Source: Mycobacterium sp. UM_CSW (GTDB lineage Bacteria; Actinomycetota; Actinomycetes; Mycobacteriales; Mycobacteriaceae). From it: 64,000 bases of DNA. The DNA is taken from the NCBI RefSeq assembly GCF_000455205.1, contig NZ_AUWQ01000055.1, forward strand, positions 62,001 to 126,000, given 5' to 3'. The notes under the pieces were generated by a model that was given only the letters and a program-made list of their open reading frames with translations, was not told where the DNA came from and did no database searches. The translations under genes and the position numbers were made by a program. How positions within the stretch are numbered: the first letter of the stretch is position 1; each line of letters starts with the position of its first letter. Positions 58,810 to 64,000 of the stretch are shown here, piece by piece.

Positions 58810-60288
58810 TCAGAGATCATTGCCCGCGTACGACTGATTGAAGCTTTTGTTGACCAGCGGGAAGTCGGGGACGATGGTGTCGGCCATCGCGACGGGCAGC
58901 GCGGGCCAGTTGAACCAGGACGGGTCGACGATCTTCGCGCGCGTGATCCGGTCGGCGGCAGCGGTTTCGACGCGGTGCACGATGGTGCCGCGCCAGCCTT
59001 CGACGATGCCGATGCCACTTCGGGGCCCGTGTGAGGCGGGCGCGGCCTCGACGTATTCGATTGGGCCACTGTGCGACTCGATCAGATGACACGCCAGCTC
59101 GGCGCTCGCCGCGAACTCGTCACGCCGCACCGTGTAGCGGGCCAGCACGTCACCCGCGGTGACCCCGACCTCGCTGACGGGCAGCGCGGTTGTGGGATGT
59201 TCGATTCGCGCGTCGGTGCGCATACCGCTGGCGCGCGCCACATAGCCCAGACACCCGAGTGCCTCGGCGTCTTCCTTGCCCAGGACGGCCGTCCCGGCGA
59301 AGCGGTCGTACACCACGGCGTTGTGCAGCGTCAGCTCAGCGATCTCGGCGACGTCCGCGGCAATCCGCCGCAACGCGTTGGCATCCGGCAGCGCCCGCAG
59401 CGCGACCGCGCCCGGGCGGATCGCGCCGCGCAGCAGCCGATGTCCGGTGACGGACGCGTTGAGTCGCAACAGCTCCTCGCGCACGCGTTGCGCGTGCGCG
59501 TGGGCGATGCCGAAGCCGACGTCGTTGGCCAGCGCGCCCAGGTCCGCGGAGTGGTTGTACAGCCGTTCGAGTTCGACGAGCAGCGCCCGCAGTCGGTGCG
59601 CCTCGTCGGGAAGTTCAATCCCGAGCGCATCCTCGACGGCGAGGCAGTGGGCGAGCGCGTGCGCGGCGGAGGTGTCACCGCTGGCGCGTTCGGCCAAGTC
59701 GACCGCGCCGCCGCTTGGGCGGCCCTCGAAGAGCTTTTCCAGGCCCCGGTGGACGAACCACAGTCGGGCCTTGAGCCGCAGCACGGTTTCGCCGGCGACA
59801 GAGAAGCGGAAGTGACCGGGCTCGATCAACCCCGCGTGCACGGGACCCACCGGGATCTCGTACACCCCCGGCCCCTCGACAGTGACGAACGGAAAATGGC
59901 CGCTGCCATCGAATTTGGGGGCGGTGGGCGCGGCGCTGCGCATCGGATACCACTCCTCCGGCCAGTGGGCGTGGCGCACCAGCCGTCGCGGCTTGGGATG
60001 CCCGAGCGGCCGGATTCCGTACAGGTCCGCTATCTCGCGCTCGAACCGGCCGGCCACAAACGACAGATACGCCAGCGATCTGATCTCCGGATTATCCTTC
60101 GGGACAACGCATTCCAATTCGACGCGGCGATCGGGCCAGCCGGCCAGGAAGAGATAGACGACGCGAAAGGCGCCGCCGTCGTCGTGGGCGGCCATCAGGG
60201 CCAAACGAAAGCCCCTGTCCAGCAGCATTTCCGTCGTCTCCGCCAGATTGGGTTGGGATACCCGGTGACGCACCCAGTCACGGCTCAT
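58810..60288 (-). CDS. hycE: Hydrogenase-4/complex I-like large subunit (HycE-like) lacking metal cysteines
   Basis: 492 residues, the length of Rv0087. The N-terminal third is NuoC-like (EREIADLYGIRPLGHPKPRRLV) and the rest is NuoD/HycE-like (VHRGLEKLFEG, then VEDALGI, and LYNHSADLGAL). Where [NiFe] hydrogenases have RxCGxC it reads ERASGDTS, and where they have DPCxxC near the end it reads NQSYAG. It therefore cannot carry a NiFe centre and is unlikely to be a hydrogenase. It is the last gene of the operon and overlaps hycQ by four bases. Confidence 0.87.
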   Translation of the reverse strand: MSRDWVRHRVSQPNLAETTEMLLDRGFRLALMAAHDDGGAFRVVYLFLAGWPDRRVELECVVPKDNPEIRSLAYLSFVAGRFEREIADLYGIRPLGHPKPRRLVRHAHWPEEWYPMRSAAPTAPKFDGSGHFPFVTVEGPGVYEIPVGPVHAGLIEPGHFRFSVAGETVLRLKARLWFVHRGLEKLFEGRPSGGAVDLAERASGDTSAAHALAHCLAVEDALGIELPDEAHRLRALLVELERLYNHSADLGALANDVGFGIAHAHAQRVREELLRLNASVTGHRLLRGAIRPGAVALRALPDANALRRIAADVAEIAELTLHNAVVYDRFAGTAVLGKEDAEALGCLGYVARASGMRTDARIEHPTTALPVSEVGVTAGDVLARYTVRRDEFAASAELACHLIESHSGPIEYVEAAPASHGPRSGIGIVEGWRGTIVHRVETAAADRITRAKIVDPSWFNWPALPVAMADTIVPDFPLVNKSFNQSYAGNDL

Positions 60289-61754
60289 CGCGGGGCCCCG
60301 ACCTCGCTGGCGGCGGTGGTGAACAAGCCGGTGAGCGGGCCCGCGGTGACACCGAGCGCCGCCGACGCGGCGACCCCGACGACCAACGCCGCCGCGACCG
60401 TCCGCGGCACCGTGATCGCCGGCGCGTCAGCGCGGCTGTCCCCCAACAGGACTCGGCCGAAGTTGCGCGCCAGCGCGGCGAAGGCGATCGCAACCAACAG
60501 CAGGCCCGCCCCAATGGCCCACGTGAGCCTGGCATCGGCGAGCGAGCGCACAATGGCCAACTCGCTGGCGAACATCGCGAACGGCGGCAGCCCGAGCAGC
60601 ACGACCACACCGGCCGCGAGCGCTACACCGACCAGACGGGAGCGCCGCAACACGGCGCTCATGTCGGCGATCGCGGTGGAGCGGTGCGCGGCCTGCAGCT
60701 GGCCGCTCGCCAGGAAGAGGACCGTCTTGCCGATTCCGTGGGCCAGCACATGCAGCAGCAGCGCGGCGACGGCCAGCGTGGTTCCCGCGGCCGCGGCGAT
60801 CGCGATCAGGCCCATGTTCTCCATCGAGGAGTAGGCGAGCATGCGCTTGAGGTCGGGGGTCACCGTCAGCATCAGGGCCGCCACCACCAGGGTGGCCAGC
60901 CCGATCACCAGTAGCCAGGACCGCATGAAGGTGGGCCCGGTGGCCGCGTCGATGATCGGCTTGAGTCGGATCAGCACCGAGAAGGCCACCGACAGCAGCA
61001 CCCCGCTCATCAGCGCGGAAACCGGTGCCGGGGCCTGGCTGTGCGCGTCGGCCAACCAGGTGTGGAACGGAAACAGCCCGACCTTCGCGCCGTAGCCGAT
61101 GAGCAGCAGTCCGCCCGCGAGCCGGGCGATGTCGGGATTCAGCGTGCCCGCATGCGCCGCCAGCACGTCGAGGTTCAGCGCGGCCGCGGCCGGCGCGCCG
61201 GCGTGCTCGGCCGCGTAATACAACAGCACCGTGCCGAGGAAGGCGACCGCGATTCCTACCGAGCAGATCACCACGTACTTCCACGTCGCCTCCAGCGCGC
61301 CACGGGTGCGGCGGTGCCCGACCAGGAAGGCGGTGATGACGGTGGTGGCTTCGACGGCGATCCAGATGACCCCGATGTTGTTGGCGCACACCGCCACCAC
61401 CATCGCCGCCAGGAAGGCCGACGTCAGCGCGCCGTAGATTCGGGCGCCGCGCGCGTCGGTGTGGCCGTGCGCGAGCTCGGTGTCGAGGTAGCCGATGCTT
61501 GCCCAGGTAGCCAGTGCGGCAACGATTCCGATGACGATCAGCATGGTGACGGTGAGCGCGTCGACGCGCAGCAATCCGCCCAGCGCGAACTGCGTCCCCG
61601 ATCCGACCCGCAACCCCAGCGCCGCACCGCATCCGAGCACCGTCATCGCCGACAAGGCGATCAGCGTCGCCGTCGCCCGGCGCCAGCCGGCGATCAGTGT
61701 GGCGACCGACGCGCCGACCGGCGCGAGGATCGCGGTGAGCAGCAGAGCGGTCAT
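60285..61754 (-). CDS. hycQ: Proton-pumping antiporter-like membrane subunit (HycQ/HyfF)
   Basis: 489 residues, about fourteen membrane helices of the NuoL/M/N-MrpD family. Conserved elements are GYGAKVGLFPFHTWLADAHS (key Lys in the helix) and LAHGIGKTVLFLASG. The length equals Rv0086. The frame continues upstream to 62342 but the start is set at 61754, where [10 protein letters not shown] begins at the hycP stop. It probably couples electron transfer to proton or sodium movement. Confidence 0.88.
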   Translation of the reverse strand: MTALLLTAILAPVGASVATLIAGWRRATATLIALSAMTVLGCGAALGLRVGSGTQFALGGLLRVDALTVTMLIVIGIVAALATWASIGYLDTELAHGHTDARGARIYGALTSAFLAAMVVAVCANNIGVIWIAVEATTVITAFLVGHRRTRGALEATWKYVVICSVGIAVAFLGTVLLYYAAEHAGAPAAAALNLDVLAAHAGTLNPDIARLAGGLLLIGYGAKVGLFPFHTWLADAHSQAPAPVSALMSGVLLSVAFSVLIRLKPIIDAATGPTFMRSWLLVIGLATLVVAALMLTVTPDLKRMLAYSSMENMGLIAIAAAAGTTLAVAALLLHVLAHGIGKTVLFLASGQLQAAHRSTAIADMSAVLRRSRLVGVALAAGVVVLLGLPPFAMFASELAIVRSLADARLTWAIGAGLLLVAIAFAALARNFGRVLLGDSRADAPAITVPRTVAAALVVGVAASAALGVTAGPLTGLFTTAASEVGAPR

Positions 61755-62416
61755 CAGTCGTGCAGCTCCTGCAGCCGGTCCAGGTCGGCACCCCCGAACG
61801 CACGAGACAGCCGACCGGTCAGCACGCCGATCACGATGACCGCGAACAGCACGTCCAGCGACGCGCCGAGCTCGACGATCATGGGCACCCCGGCCGTGAG
61901 CAGGAACGCGGTGGCGGCGATTCCGTTGTCCAGCATCAGGAATCCCGCCGCCTGCGAGACCGCATGGCGCCGTGTCACCATCACGAGCAGCGCGATGAGG
62001 ACGACCGCGGTGGCGGCCGGGACGGCAGTCGTCGTGGCCGCCGGTTGCAAATTCACCAGCGGCCGGGTGGCCGCGAAGGCGGCCAGCGTCAGCGCGGCAG
62101 TTATCAGCAGTGACGTGGCGGTGTTCACGAGCGGGGTGGCTTCGCGATGCGACTGCGGTCCGGACCCGACGGCGCGGGACAGCAGCCGCGGCAACACCAC
62201 GGCGCGCAACACGAAAACCGCGGCGCCGACACCGATCAGCGCGCCGTCGCCGTCGTACATTCCGCGCAGCACGGGGATGGCCGCCAGCGCTGCGCCCTGC
62301 ATCGCCAGCAGGCGGACGATGGCGATCAGGTCGCGGCGCCACACGATCAGCACCGCGCCCAGGAGCAGTCCGCCGGCGGCGAGGTCGACGAGAACCGCGA
62401 AGTTATCGGGCGTCAT
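61754..62416 (-). CDS. hycP: NuoK/HyfE-like membrane subunit (HycP)
   Basis: 220 residues, seven or so membrane helices, equal in length to Rv0085. The HyfE family is related to NuoK. The start at 62416 ([16 protein letters not shown]) overlaps the hycD stop by four bases, and the stop overlaps the hycQ start. Confidence 0.85.
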   Translation of the reverse strand: MTPDNFAVLVDLAAGGLLLGAVLIVWRRDLIAIVRLLAMQGAALAAIPVLRGMYDGDGALIGVGAAVFVLRAVVLPRLLSRAVGSGPQSHREATPLVNTATSLLITAALTLAAFAATRPLVNLQPAATTTAVPAATAVVLIALLVMVTRRHAVSQAAGFLMLDNGIAATAFLLTAGVPMIVELGASLDVLFAVIVIGVLTGRLSRAFGGADLDRLQELHD

Positions 62417-63372
62417 GCCGGCACCGCGAAGAAGTTGGCGGCGACCACCGCGAGCAACGCCAGCAGGAAAGACCCGGAAAGCAACTCCGGGACCCGGAAC
62501 AGCCGCAGCTTCGCGACGAAGACCTCGACGGTGGCCAGCAGCCCTGCGAGCACAGCGACCTTGGCCACCACCGCCGCCAGGCCGGCGAGCACGCCCAGCG
62601 CGGTGGGCTGGGTGCCGGCGATGCCCCACGGCGCGAACAGGTTCGCCAGCAGCGCCAAGAGCACGGTGAGTCGCATGCCGGCGGCCCACTCGACCAGCGC
62701 CAGCCGCGGCCCGGCGTATTCGAGGATCATCGCCTCGTGGACCATCGTCAGCTCGAGGTGGGTCGCCGGATTGTCCACCGGCAGCCGGCCGGTCTCGGCG
62801 ACGATGACGATCACCAGCGCGGCGAACGCCAGCACCGCGGCCAGCGACACCACCTGCCCGGGATGGTCGATCGTATGTTCCACCAGGGCACCGAGATTGG
62901 CCGACCCCGCTGGCATCGACAGGGCGAAGACCGCCAGCAGGATGGTGGGCTCGACCAGCGCGGCGATGGTGATCTCGCGGCTGGCGCCCATGCCACCGAA
63001 CGAGGTGCTGGTGTCAATGCCGGCCAGGGTCAGCGCGACTGTGCCCACGAACAGCAGGCCGACGACGGCGAACAAGTCGGCGCTAGCGTCCAGCGGCGAG
63101 CCGGTGGCGACTAGCGGCGCGATCGCGGCGATCAGCAACGCGGACCCGGCGACGACCGCCGGCGCGGCCGCGAACACCACCGTCGTGCCGCGCGGCGTGA
63201 CCTGTTGCTTGCCAAGCTGTTTGACGATGTCCCGCCAGGGCTGCAGGAGGCCGCCCCCGACGCGGCCCTCCCAGCGCGCCCGTACCTGGCGGGTGAGGCC
63301 GACCACCAGCGGTGCCCCGGCCATCACGCCGCCGATCTGCGCGGCGCCCGCGACGTAGGACCAGACGTTCAT
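62413..63372 (-). CDS. hycD: NuoH/HyfC-like membrane subunit (HycD)
   Basis: 319 residues, eight or nine membrane helices, of the NuoH/HycD family ([41 protein letters not shown] with the conserved Glu residues of the quinone-site loop). It corresponds to Rv0084. It anchors the peripheral arm to the membrane part. It overlaps both neighbours by four bases. Confidence 0.9.
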   Translation of the reverse strand: MNVWSYVAGAAQIGGVMAGAPLVVGLTRQVRARWEGRVGGGLLQPWRDIVKQLGKQQVTPRGTTVVFAAAPAVVAGSALLIAAIAPLVATGSPLDASADLFAVVGLLFVGTVALTLAGIDTSTSFGGMGASREITIAALVEPTILLAVFALSMPAGSANLGALVEHTIDHPGQVVSLAAVLAFAALVIVIVAETGRLPVDNPATHLELTMVHEAMILEYAGPRLALVEWAAGMRLTVLLALLANLFAPWGIAGTQPTALGVLAGLAAVVAKVAVLAGLLATVEVFVAKLRLFRVPELLSGSFLLALLAVVAANFFAVPA

Positions 63373-64000
63373 CGGGCGACCACCAACACGGTCAGGACGC
63401 CCAGGGCACCGTACGCCAGATACAGGTGCACACTGCCGGTGTGGGCGCGCCGTACCAACACCGCCGCCGACGAAATCGCTTGGAGCACCGGCATGTAGAA
63501 ACGCTCCTCGATCGCATCGCCGATGCTGCTGCGATAGGTGATCTTGTCGGCCAGGTACCGCGACCCGGCGTTGGGCACGACTTCGATGTTGGTGTCCGGG
63601 CGCAAGACGTCATCGAAGACGCGCTGCAGCGGCTCGGCGAACGACGTGGCGGTGTACTGCATGCGTGCCGTGAGATCCTCCGCGCCACAGGCCCATAGCG
63701 GCAACGTGGCGGGTTGGGGGCGCTGCGTCCGGCGCCACCGAGCCAGGACGGCGACGGTTAGCGCGGCCACGACGACACCGGCGGCGATCACGCCGGGAGC
63801 GATCGATCCCTGCAGGCCCGGGAGTCGCACCACGGCGCCGAGGTCGGTGAATTGCTCCGCCCGCGCCGCCGGCAGCGCGGCGACCGTCCGGCGCAGTGCG
63901 GGCGCGACGACCGAGGGCGCCACAGCGAGCACCACACAGGCGACCCCTGCGACGGCCATCCCCGCCAGCATGCTGCCCGGCGCTTCGCTGGCCTCGGCGG
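63369..64000 (-). CDS. HyfB/NuoL-like antiporter subunit, C-terminal part (5' end outside the window)
   Basis: The frame is open to the right edge; about 210 C-terminal residues are visible. It has hydrophobic helices, then LPLWACGAEDLTARMQYTATSFAEPLQRVF, the typical C-terminal segment of HyfB-type proteins, and a last membrane helix. It corresponds to Rv0083 in the same gene order. An internal ATG at 63971 is not the true start, since coding continues without a stop to position 64000. Confidence 0.85.
   Translation of the reverse strand, partial: AEASEAPGSMLAGMAVAGVACVVLAVAPSVVAPALRRTVAALPAARAEQFTDLGAVVRLPGLQGSIAPGVIAAGVVVAALTVAVLARWRRTQRPQPATLPLWACGAEDLTARMQYTATSFAEPLQRVFDDVLRPDTNIEVVPNAGSRYLADKITYRSSIGDAIEERFYMPVLQAISSAAVLVRRAHTGSVHLYLAYGALGVLTVLVVAR

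Overview
The window is about 64 kb of high-GC actinobacterial chromosome and is almost certainly from a non-tuberculous Mycobacterium. The reasons are the gene order, which matches the M. tuberculosis Rv3556c-Rv3589 segment nearly gene for gene, two PPE-MPTR proteins, KstR and KstR2 with perfect operators, and the carD-ispD-ispF-cysS and radA-disA blocks. It is not M. tuberculosis itself, because several genes are inserted between conserved neighbours. The gene content is compatible with a slow-growing species of the M. avium complex type, but the species cannot be fixed from the sequence alone.

Layout. 1-2.4 kb: a SatD-like regulator with a membrane partner, then an AraC-type regulator and a VOC protein. 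2.4-16.3 kb: the KstR2 regulon for cholesterol ring C/D (HIP) catabolism: fadA6, kstR2, two tandem PPE genes, a decayed copy of ipdF between them, intact ipdF, fadE30, then divergent fadD3-fadE31-fadE32-fadE33-aspB. 16.3-23.8 kb: genes not expected here, namely a fatty-acyl-AMP ligase, nat cut off from the hsa operon, a transmembrane Ser/Thr kinase with twelve Kelch repeats, a small membrane coiled-coil protein and a CHAD protein. 23.8-33.2 kb: the KstR regulon for rings A/B and the side chain (hsaA-D-C-B, kshB, the Rv3572-like secreted protein, fadE34, kstR), interrupted by a DUF559 gene bracketed by a palindromic direct repeat. 33.2-40 kb: a LacI regulator, a Zur-type box and a zinc ABC transporter, PxpA, an MBL-fold protein and an ArsB-like permease. 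40-48.7 kb: accessory regulators and enzymes (DUF3303, LuxR-family ATPase, FAD oxidoreductase, class III cyclase-ATPase, secreted GDPD). 48.8-58.8 kb: housekeeping genes (rRNA methyltransferase, cysS, ispF, ispD, carD, lpqE, radA, disA, an Rv3587c-like protein, canB, mutY). 58.8-64 kb: a hydrogenase-4/complex-I-like operon (hycE, Q, P, D, hyfB-like), equivalent to Rv0082-Rv0087 of M. tuberculosis but at another chromosomal position; it runs off the right edge.

How the genes work together. KstR and KshB/HsaABCD open steroid rings A and B. The remaining C/D-ring propionate (HIP) is activated by FadD3 and degraded by FadE30, IpdF, FadE31-33 and FadA6 under KstR2. Two perfect KstR2 boxes, two perfect KstR boxes and one near-perfect KstR box sit at the expected divergent promoters. 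Zinc uptake appears to be controlled by Zur through a 21-base dyad.

The most interesting points are: the DUF559 gene framed by two copies of a 58-base palindromic repeat; a shared 16-base dyad on both sides of the LuxR-ATPase gene that looks like its operator; the PPE/ipdF tandem duplication with one ipdF copy rotted away; the Kelch-sensor kinase inserted in the cholesterol cluster; and a hydrogenase-like large subunit that has lost all four metal-binding cysteines.
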